DNA of 64,000 nucleotides from Salminus brasiliensis (lineage: Eukaryota; Chordata; Actinopteri; Characiformes; Bryconidae), in the NCBI RefSeq assembly GCF_030463535.1, contig NC_132883.1, positions 32,901,873-32,965,872 of the forward strand. Reading direction: 5' to 3'. This document shows positions 36,001-49,600 of the stretch, one piece after another (within the stretch, counting starts at the first letter, position 1; every line of letters starts with the position of its first letter). A program made the translations under genes and the position numbers. The notes under the pieces are model-generated. The model had not been told where the DNA came from. It made no database searches and saw only the letters and a program-made list of their open reading frames with translations.

Positions 36001-37543
36001 ATAATAGAGGAATCTTTATTAATCAGATTTATTAATCTGAATTGTCTTAGTTTGGATAATACTTGAGAAGTAATTTATTTTCAGTCAAAAGGAGAGAGAG
36101 GGTTGGTTTAAAAACAGAGAAATGTAGTTTGGGAATAAAGAATTTGCCAAGTATAATATGAAAGTTGGCATTGTGTGTTTGTTACGCTTTCTATGATAGT
36201 AATTCCCTGAAACTTGTCTTAGAGCTGCAGTGAAAACATATAGAATAAGCAGCTGTCTGTCACGTGAACCGAGCATGTAGATAAACTCGTTACATTCTGT
36301 AAACACATCTGCAGTGACATCACTTTTGTTGTGTAAGTGGAGAGCAGAGTTCTATTAGCGCGAGAGATAGGAGGCTCATATGGAAACGGGCTGAGTTTAA
36401 AAAGAAGACGTCCACCCAGAGATGTTGTAATTGAGGAGACTGGTCACTGGCTGAAAAATAAATGGGAGTTCTCGTAACGCTCGATATGGTGCCTTTTTAC
36501 GGATAAAGTCCCACCCTTTAACAAAAAGAGGCAATCATCTTGCTGTTTATGGAGAAAGTCCAGCCCTTTAACAAAAAGAGCCAATCAGCTTGCTGGTCAC
36601 GGATAATGCCCCACCCTTTAACAAAAAGATAATAAGCAATTTTTTGTTTTGAAAATGAATGGATTATCCAAAACAGTCAAAATAGCTACTACAGAGCATA
36701 CAATAGTACTATATGCTATATCCACATCTTTTGTATAGAAAGTCAATCTCCTTTTCTGTCCCTCTCTCTGTCTCTCTTTATCTTTCTTTCTTACTTACTC
36801 TGTCTCACAGATGAGTTAGCTTTGAGGAGGAAGAGGATGTGTGTGAAGCTGGTCCCGAGACACAGTACTAACACAGCCATATGTGATGTGCTCATTCAGA
36901 GCAGGTCAAAACAAAGTGCTGCTAACTACACATTTATAGGGTGAGTTTGTTGGGCCTTAGCTTTTACTGTGTAGCTTATATAATCTATAATAGCTTTTGA
37001 ATTATTATCCAGACACACTTTGAATGTAACCTTACTCTGCAATTATGATTTTTTTTTTTTTAATCCTTATATTAATGGATGAAACAATGTTATCCATCAG
37101 CTATGTATTGCATAGATCGACAGTATTCTTTGGCTTTAACTAAAGGGTAAAAGAAAACATTGTTTGAAAAGAAAAGAACATACATATGTTCAATGTCTCT
37201 CCACAGAGAGCTGAATGGAATGACGATTTGGTATCTAATGGGACAAGTTGCTCAGACAAATAGTGCCCCCTATAACATGCCCTCTATTCACCAAACTGTT
37301 CCAGACTCCAGGTTGGACACACACATACACAAACTATGCCAAATACACATTCTCATTGCATTCTAAGCCTATATAAAGGGACACTGTGAGACATATCTGT
37401 AAAACCAACAGATATACATTAGAACTATTGAAACAAAATTAGTTTTGCATGAGCAGATAAAACATTATTACCTTACCTTACCTCGCATAAATAAAGATTA
37501 CAGTGGGTTTTACTTGTTATAATACTGTATGGAAAGTGGAGAG

Positions 37544-37620
<77 letters not shown>

Positions 37621-40600
37621 ATATATATATATTATATACATTGTTTACAAGGAAGTAGTTCATACACATGAACTAATTAATGTTTGTTTAACTTCCTTGG
37701 TAATATATAGTGTTTAGGCTTTTTGGTGTAAGAAAGCAAAGGGTAAATAATGAATAAATGACCATCAATTATAATTTCATTTTAAGTACAGGGTCAGAAC
37801 TAAATCATCTGAGTTTTTAAAGAATGACAGATAATCAAGTGAGAACAGGTGTAATTATCTAGAGACACACATGCTGCTATCCTTTAATATGTCCTTCAAC
37901 ACCCACCCACACACACACACACACCAGTCTGTATGCCTGAAGGGATGACTGAGAGACTGTGACTTTGTACTCTATCCAAACTCAACAATTTAATTATTAA
38001 TGAGCAGGAAGTGGGTAGAGGTTTTCTTCGTAAACCATAAATAAACAACCAGGGCTGTTTGGGATGGGTGTTTGAAGTGGAGGTTTTAGTTATGGCATTT
38101 TGAATGCCAGCTGTGGCATGCCAGACACCCTGGCATGTTTTAGGTTACATCCAACTGCAGTGGAGTAGAATCAGTCAGACTTCTAGAGATTAACTGGAAT
38201 ATTGTTAGTGTGTCTTCTGTTCAGTTTGTAATCAGTAAACAATTGTGTTCCTTGGAGTAAAATAATTGTGGCCCTGTGTTTTGTGCTTATAGTAATATAT
38301 AAAATGGGATTTATGGGTTTTCTAATTAGTGTGGCTGGAATTAGATCTACTTTTAAGAAGTGACTGACTATTACACTACACAACCTCACTCATGTGAACT
38401 GTGAAAAATGGACAGTGCTCTCACTTCAGGTTTTATTTTGCTGCTTGCGCTTTGAACTTGGTACTGTACAAGAGAGCAGACCTTCAGAATTACACTCTGG
38501 CTTCACAGTTTAAATAAAAGCCTTTGTAAGACCATTTCATGAACGACTAGTGAGTGTTTGATGTTTCTGAGCTGTCCTGGAGAGCCTCGCACTTTCACGT
38601 CCTGCCATCCCATTCTGTTAATCCGGCTCTCTTTTGAAGCCTCGTTTCAAGCATGAGAGATGGAGGGGTAAGAATAAATTGCACCTCTGAGTGAGGACCC
38701 CTGGCCCTCTTTTGATTCCTGCTGTGATCACAAGCTGTGAGGTTTTTTATTAATATTAAAATTCATGCTTCTGCTTGAGATGCTCAGTTAGGTGTTAATT
38801 TTCATCCAATATCTTGGATCTGGGAAAGAAGTATAAGACTGTGATTAAGGTAACATAAGGCAACAGAGTAGTTATTTGTAATATATTGTGGTTGCTTTTT
38901 AATTTAGTAAAAGAAATTGTCGTACAAGTATGTGCTTTTGCTTTGAGCTAGATAAATACTTGCAGTACTGCTACAGCGACGGGCATAGTCTGAGAATAAT
39001 AGAATTTTAGAATTTATATTTGGTTTTTAAGCCTTCCTCCATTGATTATTCCTTGTCCATAGGAATGCAGTTTATATTTCGTACATTTGTGGGAAGAGTG
39101 GTGGTTGGAACAGGATGTCAAGCATTAGTTGTGAATTTTAGTGAAAAGCAACTTTTAGCCTCAGCTTATCACAGAGAGTGTTCCCTCTGCTGTTTAGTGC
39201 TCCTGGCTATCTCAAGTTTTTTTAGTTCTTTGAAGATGCCCTTAAATCTAAGTGCCTTTTACAGTTAGAGGAAAGATGTTTTAAACATAGTCAATAAGGA
39301 ATAAATGTTTAATGACCACTGTAATTTTGAATGCTGGTGCACATAAGCCCCTCGTTGCCCCAGGCAACAAGGAGACCATTCAAAGTGTGCTCTGACTACA
39401 AGTGCAAAGTCATTAAAATCTCAGTAAAATTTCAAGTATGCTGCAAGGACAACTGCTCCACCAAAACATTTTCAAAATGCATATCCTGATCTTGGCTTGA
39501 GATAAAAAAGCATGTGCATAAATTAACTGAATGCCCTGTATACAGAATGTATCAGTAGTTGTAAACAAATTATTTCTACCATGATCACTTCTTTCTCATA
39601 CATTGTGGGTTTGAGGTGTGTTTGGATGTACGGTTGTTACTTAGTGATGATCGAGTCCTTGATCACTGCCTCCTCATCAATTATCGAACAGTTTCAAACC
39701 AGCAGTTGTATCCTTCAAAATTGATCGCTTCAGCTTGGTGTCAGCTTTGTGGTGTTAGAAGGCGAGATCTAGACTCATAGGTTTGGGAGAAATAGTTTAG
39801 TTTTTTTTTTTTTATAAGTCTACTCTAGAGCCTCTTCACTCCACTCAAGCTGCCGTTTGTCCTCCTGATAAAACTGTCATCCCTGCCCTGAGATCTGACC
39901 TCCAGACCGACAGCTAGCATAAATTGGTCTTGCGCTAATATTTCGGTTTCATTTTTTGCCTAAAGAACCAAGGTTTTTGACATTTCTCTTACAATGATAG
40001 GCCCCGTATACGGAAGGGAAGCTTTTTAAATCAAAAGGCAGAAGAATATAAACGTAGAGGCCAAGCATCTGTCCTCTTGTGAGCCTGTTTTGATTTTTAT
40101 GATTGCTACTTTCAGGACAATGATTCACCATACGGTTGTGTCATGTGGAGGTCAATGAATATACACTGTAAAACAGCCCCTTTGTCTGTTCTGCCTTAAC
40201 TGACAAAGCTTTTTTTTTTTGTTCTATAGTTGAAGCTTTTTTCATACTTTACCACACTACCTTCACTAGTTCCTCAGTTGTATTGTAAGTCACCATTTCA
40301 GGCCATGTTTTTTGTCCCTCAAAAGCATATTGTTATAAAGTGAACCAATGCCTCATTCTTCTATGGATATGACAGTGTTACGGAGGAGCACTGCTCTTTA
40401 ATGTATAGGTTTTAGGTTGTGTGGATCTGTAGGTCTTGAGTACCGTGTACACTGCCACGATAAGAGTTGAAGAATGTGTGTCATGGATTCCTCTACATGT
40501 TTGATGGAGCGGCTGCGTCTCTCCTGCAAAGCATCAACTCTCTTAACAACAGCCAAGATCCCAGTCCTCGGGGAGGGCATGCGTTGTACAGTATGTGCAT

Positions 40601-43600
40601 TGTTTTGACAGCGTCTCCAAGCGTCTACTTTTTCAGACATTCCCCTTTTTTCATTCCTGATGCTTTTTATTGTGGAAAATCCTAAAAAGTTGCAAATTTT
40701 CCTCCTGCATCAAGCAAATGCAAACCGAGTGGTGCCACCCATGATAGAATTATCACGAAAGATCTGTTGTTGTTCAGGGATTCTCCCAGCTTCTCTAGCT
40801 GGCTCGCTGTGCTCGCCGTGATTCCTCCCTTTCCGTACCTGACACGCAACTTAAAGGAGCGTAATGACAAGTGTGGAAGGTGCCACTGCTGAAAGGAGCT
40901 GTCTACACACTGTGGGCAGGGAGGGCCGCCAGCGCCGAGCCAAGCGTTGAGGTGTTGTCATGGAGGAGCTTGGATGAGTGTCAAAACACCAGCCTCCACA
41001 TTCCTCCATCTCAGTCCGTGCGCTTCTCTGCCGATATTATTTTTATCCTTGTCTTGCTTCTCCAAAGGCTTCCGCCTATCTGTCCAAGCCGTGACAGATG
41101 TTCTACATGGACCCATACTCCTGCCTCTCTGCTGTTGCCTGTTTCAGTTGCTCATCAGCCTCCCGTGGTGTGGTGAGCGTGTAGGAGGGTGCCTTTTGAT
41201 ATTGTGATTTAGACAATTAATAGAACCTAGTTTACCTGGTGTTGTAGATATTTATAGGTGTGTCTATAAGAAATTGTGTGTGGGAGGCAAGAATTACACT
41301 GTTTGGCTTTCACAGTAAAAGACATTCTGGACAGATTTCCATTGTTAAAAGTTGTGGTACTCATTAGATTTTCACTCTGTAGAGTACTTTATAGTTGTTT
41401 AAGCAGTCTGCTGTTTCCTGTGCTTTGCTGAAAGAACCATTTTGTAGAAAACATGACTTCATCCTTGTTGAACACATTGTATCAGCCAGTAGAGTGTTCT
41501 TTCTGTACATCATTTGAGACTTTCCATGCTGGGTCTGATGTAACTGTCTCTTCATCTGAAGATTTGCTCCTAATTTATCATCTCCCTTCACATCCTGAAC
41601 TGTGCTTCTCTAGCTGCCCTTTAGCTTAATACCTCCCAGGTAATCTCCTCTTTTCTTCCAGTCAGTCATCACTGTACTCACAAATTGAGTTCTTCATTGG
41701 ATAAATGTAGTACTGCAATTCCTCTTTGTCTAAGGTCCTGTACTGTTTTTCTAAGATTTACTTTATCCAGATTTTGTGCCTAGCTGTGGGAAATCAGACT
41801 TTTTCAAGGAATTTGATTAGGATTTTTTGGTTGGATACCACCTTGAGATCATTTTCATTATACATTTAAATTGTATTCTCTTTATAAATGTATAAAGTTT
41901 TTTATCTGCTATTAAAATTTTACATGAAACGTATGCAGGAAGGAAGGAATAGAAGCCTGAAAGCTGTTGCATGCAGTTAAGTAGGTTCAATATCTCCAAA
42001 CACAGTGTAAGTATGTCTTTTCCCATTGTTTACTTATGTTTAAGTTAAGTGGTGCATTGTTTTAATCATCCAGGCTATGTCCCCAGTCTTGCAATGATCC
42101 TATGCAGAACAGCAGCCTAATTAGATATTCAAATTAGATATGTGTCAATATGGCTTTTGCTGGCTTGAATGATGATTAATTGTACACAAAACTCCAGTGG
42201 CCTACATAATCGTAGGATAAGGGCTGTTGGTGATTAAGTGGCAATACACTTGCCATGTTTTTTGTTTTACGAATTAGACATGTAATTGATATGCCATATG
42301 CTGCCCAAGCAGTGTAGTCAGAAACTAGTGGAATTTGCATTGAGTGAGTTTATATTCTTTAGCTCTGTTTGGATTGGATTAGCTTACCAGGGAGACGTTT
42401 GTTATAGAAAATGTACTTGTCTCCTCAGAGAAAAACCTCTCACATCTGAACAGCAATGAAATTACCACAGGACAAGTGAGTTTAGTACCTGAAGGTTTGT
42501 ATCACATGGTCAAATAAATACACCTAATTTGCAAAAAGGGTGGGATCCTAGCAGAAAAGATACTGGCTTATTTCATCATTTTTGGGGGGTGGGGGGGGGG
42601 TCTTACGGTTTGGTATACAGCAGAGGATCTCTGATGGGTATGTGCACTCAAAGACTAAATATGGTGCATAGCAACTGTCCCAGATCTTTTTTTTTACAAT
42701 GCAAGGCAGCATCTGCATGGAAAATCACAGATATGTGTTTGCAGACGGGACAACATTTATTAGATCACAGCTGAGTTCATTGAAAAAACAGTAAGTAATT
42801 TGCCCTGAAATTTTCTCACAGGAGGAGGGAACAAATCACAGACATGGCTGATCTGGATGGAAATTAAATGAAAAATTACCCCCGGACCCCATGTAAATTC
42901 ATTCCTCTCTGATAAGGGCTTGTGGCAAGTTTAAAGATGCTTGTACCCCACTTGTTATACCTTTGTGTCAGTTTCATATTGCCTACTGTGTCAGGTAGGA
43001 AACACCAACGGGGAGTTTTTGTTAAAAAATAAAAGTCATTTAAAACTCCTTTAGAAAGACCAAGTAGGTCTCCATTTGTTCTCAGATGCTACGTTCTCTA
43101 AAAACCACTTTTCCATATCTCCATTTTGACCTTATCAAATTGCTGATATGTTATGTCCAAATAGATTAATGTCTTATAAAGGCCTTTCACTGAATATATC
43201 TCATTTCCATTTTGTGTATCACTCCAGATCATTCTCTATTGTTTCCTGCTGCTTCCCTGGCCATGGTGGTTAAGGCCTGTTTCACAAAGAGTGAAAAACC
43301 CATCTCCCTTCCCAGTTTATCGCTGTTTGTGAAATGTCTTGACGCAAGAAGAGTCATGTCCCCTCGCTTTTTTTCCCCTCTGCATCTGAGTCAACCTTTG
43401 CAAACGAAGGGAAGTCTTCATTAAATGTGGCAATCGGTTCCACAAGATTGATGTCAACCTTTTAAAAATTCACCATTGGGCCGGATTGAACACGGGCGAA
43501 TGCTGATGCAGATGAACAGGGGGAAAGTCAGGCCCATCGAGGGAAATAAATCTGAGTTGCAGGCTTCAGTTCATAAATACCACAACCTGTCAAGGAGCAT

Positions 43601-46600
43601 GTTTTATTGCCCCTGATAGAAATTACTGCATTTATTTATCTCATCACAAGTGATAGAAATGCAGAGTAGCCACAACGGACTATAGTTTCTGAATTCCAAA
43701 CTTGGCCCAAAGTCCCCCAATGATGATTTAGAGTTAGCTATGATTATAACATTCAGATTTAAAACATGTTATAAACCAAATCTGTGCATTTTGCCAAATC
43801 TGTGCATTTGTCTAGTTTAAGGCATTTTCATCTCAGATTTCCTAAATCTGTTCTTTCAGTTTTAGTCTTGATTTTAGAAACTTTCACTTTTTTATGGTGT
43901 CACAGTGCTAATATTCTCTCTTCAAAAGAGGCTCTGCTTGACTTCAGTGCATCCAGTGTATTGTGTTACCTGTTGGAGTTGTTCATTTTGTCTTCAAAGC
44001 ATGCATAAAGTGGAATTATGCAGTGCTCCTGGCACTGGAAGGCTTAGCAGCACGGCAGTGGATTTATTGATCCCTGTGAGTGAGTCAGAGAGCGTAATTC
44101 ACCAGTGCTTGATTGATGAGGAGCGCACTCAGACTGCCCAGGAAGTGCATTGCAGGCTATTTTAGTGTTACAGCAAAAGTTTAATAAGGTAAAACAGTTT
44201 GATGTGCGATTATGGCAAAGATTACAGTATTTTTTATTATTTTTAAATGTGTTTTTACTTTTGTGTTTTACACAATAGCTCGCTTATTTGCAAATTAGGC
44301 AGACAGAAACACATTCTGAAATGTGCATAATTCCAGCACAATACATGGAAAATATTGTCTTAAAAATGTAGCTTGGAATATCCCTTGCATTGTTATAGTG
44401 TTCTCTTTCACAAGGCTACTTGACGATGCTCCAGTGAGACAGGGCAAGCCAAGACGACCAGATGATCTGTCCATGCAGTATGACATTGATAGCCTGGCTA
44501 CAGCCACCTTCTCAAGGTTGATGAGGTGGTAATGTTTGTGTGTGTGTGTGTGTGTGTCTGTGTGTGTGTGTCTGTGTGTGTGTGTGTGGAGGCTTTTTCT
44601 GGCCTGCTGCTGGTGAAGTAAGTATGAATGTGTGGCACCATGCTGGGCTCAGAAACTGCTCTTATTATCATCGACTCCATGACAACCTCTCCCGGGCACT
44701 TTGGAGCTACCCGTGGGAGGAAGAGGGGGTTAATGATCAGATGAAGTCCTTGGCATGCATCCGGATAGAGACTCAGCATTACCAACATGAAAAGCCACTG
44801 CTAGTTATTCTGTATGCTTTTTGGTAATCAAGGCTGAACTGTTGTCCAGTCTTTTATTAAATGTTGTATTATTCCTTTTTCCAGATGGAATACACATGAA
44901 ACTGCTTGTATGTATCACGGTTACAAATACTCAAATAAATAGAACACAATCAAACAAATAAATAAATAAAAGTGCAAAGTGTTCATTAAAAAGTGTTGAT
45001 TAATCAGAGTAAGAAAATGTCTGCTGGACACACTCAAAAAGTAATAGTATGTATAAAATAATAATATGTAACTTTTCTAAGACTTCTTGAATTTTTCTAA
45101 GACTGTGTGACTGTAAATAAACAGTAAACAAGGTATTTACAAACACATGGCACACATATCATACAGTGCAGTCATTTTCTCAGACGTCTCTTCGATGCAA
45201 AGCCGCACCAAAGGCTACAAGCAAATTTTCTCCAAATTACCATGAGAAACCATGTGACAAAATGATACATTGAATATTGTGATTCTCAACACAGTATCAG
45301 GTTTTAATTAATAGTTTAAAAATGGTGTCAGACAGTGGTTCATTTTGTGTTGTGTTTGAACCCTGACTGCTGTAGCAAAAGTGATAGCAGCGTGGTACTC
45401 TTTGGATGTTTGTGTCTTCAGAACTCACTGATCTGAATGCATTAAAAAAATCAACTTTTGTTTTACACTACATGGTGGTGTTGTTTTTTTTGTTTGTTTG
45501 TTTGTTTGTTTCCCTTTTTCTCACCAATTTGGTACTGTCAATTAACTCTCCTGTTTGTAACTCCCCCAAGCACTAGAAATGATCCTGACGATAGTACGGA
45601 CTTAACACATCAACACATCAAAAAGCAGATGTCTATCAGCTAACAGATGTCTGTGCTGGCCAACATTGCTTAAGAGTGATGAGCAGGGCCAATGATAGGG
45701 CAGTGTGGTTTTTTATACAATGACAGTATTATTTATTTTAATTTAAAAAAAAATGCAATATATCGTCTTACAGTATTACAATATATCGCAATATATTAAA
45801 TCACAGCCCCTTTATTATAATTAATATATAATATACTATATTTATATGTAATCTGTGAATGTAAAACTCAAGTACCTAACTTACAAGAACAACATGTCTT
45901 TAAAGACAGTTAGTAAGAGATTTAATTTGCACATAAACTAATGAAAGAACTTTGCTCTGTGCTCCATTTCTCCTGACTATGCGATTCGCAGAAGAGGCTG
46001 GAGTGCCACACTTTCTAATGTTGTTGTATACCATTAATATTAAGTTTAAGTTAGGGAGCACTCATAATTGATAATGACAGCCCTACTTGTATCTCACTAA
46101 TATGATTTCAAAAACGTTAACTGGTGCGTGCATAAACCCACTATTACCTCTGTCCTCATCACTGCTTCTGCTGTCTCTCTCTGTCATCTAGTCACACACC
46201 AGTGTCCAGAACTTCTAGTTTGCCCAAGAGGAGTACAGTCAGGCCTGACATTGAGCACCAGAACTCCAATAGCACATCAGGTGAGTTTCTCCATTTACAT
46301 TCATCCTCTGCCTAGTGCCTCTGCTCTAATGGGTCCATAACACTAACACACAGCATTTCTCCATGTGTATCAAATGCACAGGAATAAGGAAATGGCATGA
46401 TCATTTGAGTCAGAACAGACTTCCCAGAGAAAGCTTCCTCTTCCCACCTGAGAGCATTTACCAGCTGTGTGTAATTACTTATCACTTGTCTGTTATATTG
46501 ACATACATTTATGCGTTTATTTATTTAAATATTCAGCACTGACCCAAATGGGATGAATGACGATAATGATGGTCCTACTGACCGCTTCCAATCTCTAGAT

Positions 46601-49600
46601 GTTTGGCATAGCTTTTTTTTCTCGCTGCTTTGCTGCATTGAACGTGGATTGTTTGAGCATGTGCAGCAACGGCAGGTTTGTGTCTTCTTTGGCTGGAGAG
46701 AGACACCATGTGGTGAAGATGGTCTGCTTTGCTCCTGTGAACCAAAAGCCTAACTGCACATCCAAACATTTATTTGATATTTATTCATAGATTTAGCTAT
46801 ATTAATTCTAAAGCCATATTAATTCATGTAAACTTTATATCTTATTTGGATTTAAAATATTTAAATACATACACATAATTTGTTACATATACTTACAAAT
46901 GAACATTGTGATCACAAGTCAAAGTATGATTTGTGAGTATATCATATCAGCAACATTGAACAACTGTAAAACTGCATGTACCATTAAGACAGATTTAAAC
47001 CAATTATAGACAGCCTAAAACAACTAGTCTAGTATACCTCTTCAAAGTAACTGTAAAACTGCATAGCTGATTCAGTGTCAGTATTTTATGCCCATTATAC
47101 CAAACTATTTTAATGAATATATATTTATGTATTATATATGTTTTTTTGGTATATATTTTGCAAATGTTGAATCACAAATATTCACAGTTTTTTTTTTATT
47201 CAAGCTTTACAGTTTTTTTATTTTTATTTTGTAGCCTTTTTTAAATTAGTGTCTTTACTGCTTAACAGGTGCAGTTTGTCTATCCATACATCCAAGCAAA
47301 CCACTAAAACACAAAAGTACACAAAAGTATGATGTATTTTAATTATTGACCTCTTTGAGAAATTACAGTATACACATGCATTTTTCTTTTTATGCTTTAC
47401 TAGACTACCTATATCTGCCTACGGTCCAAGATTAAAACCTGTCGCTATTTAAACTTGTAAAACTGGCATACTAAGTTCCACTGCTGCCCTATAACATGGG
47501 CAGTCACACCAAGCTGACTTGTTTTAGAGCAAGCAGAGTTTGTGAACAGAATGACTGATAACATTTCTGCAGTCCTGTGCCTGTGGCGATAGCAGTTGAT
47601 TGGCAGACACATGCCTTGCAACCAATTACTCCTTTAAGTTGTGCATGCTACCGATCAAACTTTAGCAGTGATTTTGTAATGTCTTGTAAATGTTACAAAA
47701 GCCCTTTCCAGTAAGCTTAGGCATGGGTATAGATGCTGCATAGAGATGATTTGCTTATTTTTAAATGGTCTGTTAATGATTTGGTACAGTTTTTAGAAAG
47801 TGCACCACCTCCCCTGTCTGTAGAGTGGCTTATTTATGTCTCTTTATTAATTGGGTGATGACCTGAAGACTAAGACTGAGGTTTGGAGCAGACAGATGGA
47901 TTTGCACTAATTGTGAGGGACTGTGTGGATGTGTGTGTGTCTGTGTGTGTGTGTGAGACAGCTGGCCAGGTTCAGGTTGGTCTAAAACCATGTGTGCCCT
48001 GTCAGGCTAGCTGCACTAGCTCCTTTAGGATTGATGAATTGCCTGCTTTCTCGATTAAACCTTCCGTCACTTCTCAATAAAAGCAAGGGAAAAAAAGAGC
48101 CCAGCCTAGAGGAGGAGAGTCAACATGTCTAAGAGTCTATCATCGTCAGCTGTATTATGTGTGGACGTGAGGTGCCAGTGCTTTGACATTTATTACCAGA
48201 ATATTAAAAACTAGTGCACATTGATTTTGCAATCTTCACTCACATCACAGTCTTAGCTCATTGGATTTTGAGCTTCAACTACGGTCATTACTTTGTTTGA
48301 CCACAGTGTCATTGTAATGAGACTCAGTTTCCCATATACTGTACAGAAAGGGTAAAGGAAATATCTGCTATTTAGTAAAAGAATTAGGATAAGAATGTTC
48401 AAGTTTTTTTTAGCTCCTAATATTTTCCCCACACTTTTTTTTGTCCTTTAAAAAATCTGATGACCTCACTTTAAAATATAAAAACTTCTGTGGTATAGCC
48501 TGTTATTGTATATTTGCAGCATTTATAGCATGATATTAAGAAGCTTAACTGTATACATGTTATGAGTCTTTTATCTTGCTTATCATTTAAATTTTGCATC
48601 TCTGTGGAATGACACACCATTCAGTGTGCATTACAATAATATAATGATAAACCTAATATGGAGGACATTAACATATCTGTTGCATTAATCAAAAAAAAAA
48701 AAACTTGACATTGCCTCTAATCTAACCTAATATGGAGTGCAATTATTTCCCAATCCATTAAAAGAAGTTCAATTATGAGCTTGGAAGACAGTTCATTCTT
48801 AGAGAGAGAGAGAAGGAGAGAGAGAGATGCTAGAATATGATCCAAAATTAACTTGGGTTTGCAAAATATCACGCTAGAACGGGTGACAATGATTTTTGAT
48901 TTCCCGGAACCGATATTAGACTCCTTATTAAAGTATGTGCATCTGCTTTTAATTTGCTCTAAATAATTGGAAAATGCAACGGCACTTTCCAATTAAAGCA
49001 CCACTTTACGTGCTTTAATAATACCCCCATAATATTAGAGCTTATGAAATGACAGGTGAGCTGGTGTATGAATAAAACATAAAGGCTCATAATAAGAGAC
49101 AGAAAAAAGAGAACGGAGACAGTTGTTGGGTGTGGGGGGGGGGGTGGCTTTTAAAACGCTCGACACAATTTGCATATATTAATCTCTTCTTTTCAGCCTT
49201 ATCGAACATTCCTGCGTATTTGAAGTTAAAATAGTGATGACAAGCTGGGGTATGCTTCATTTTTCCACGGATTTATTGCTCATATAATTCGGGATCTTTA
49301 ATAAGCCAATATGACTGATCCTCTGAGTTCTGTGGAATTCCGTTAATTGTTCCAGATGGTGCTCACTGATTATGCAAAATGACTTCTCTTTCTCTCTCCT
49401 TTTTTTCCTTCCTATCCCCAACCACACCATTTTGTGATTGACTAACACAGAGAAAAAAGATTATTTTTGGGCCAGCACTTTCATTAAGAAGCCTCTCATC
49501 AGGTTTCAAACAAAAGTTCCATCTTATCTCTCTGTGCAGAGTGTGCCATTACCGGCTCTGGCAGGCCTCCTTGGCAGTTGAGGAGGATCCTATAGGCTCT

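Noticed and set aside
37529..37717. Tyr/Ile-repeat open frame
   Set aside because: Translation of the TA microsatellite in intron 5.
44540..44827. 95-codon open frame after exon 6
   Set aside because: Begins in the TG repeat, lies between a splice donor and the next exon, and has no recognisable product; possible regulatory DNA instead.
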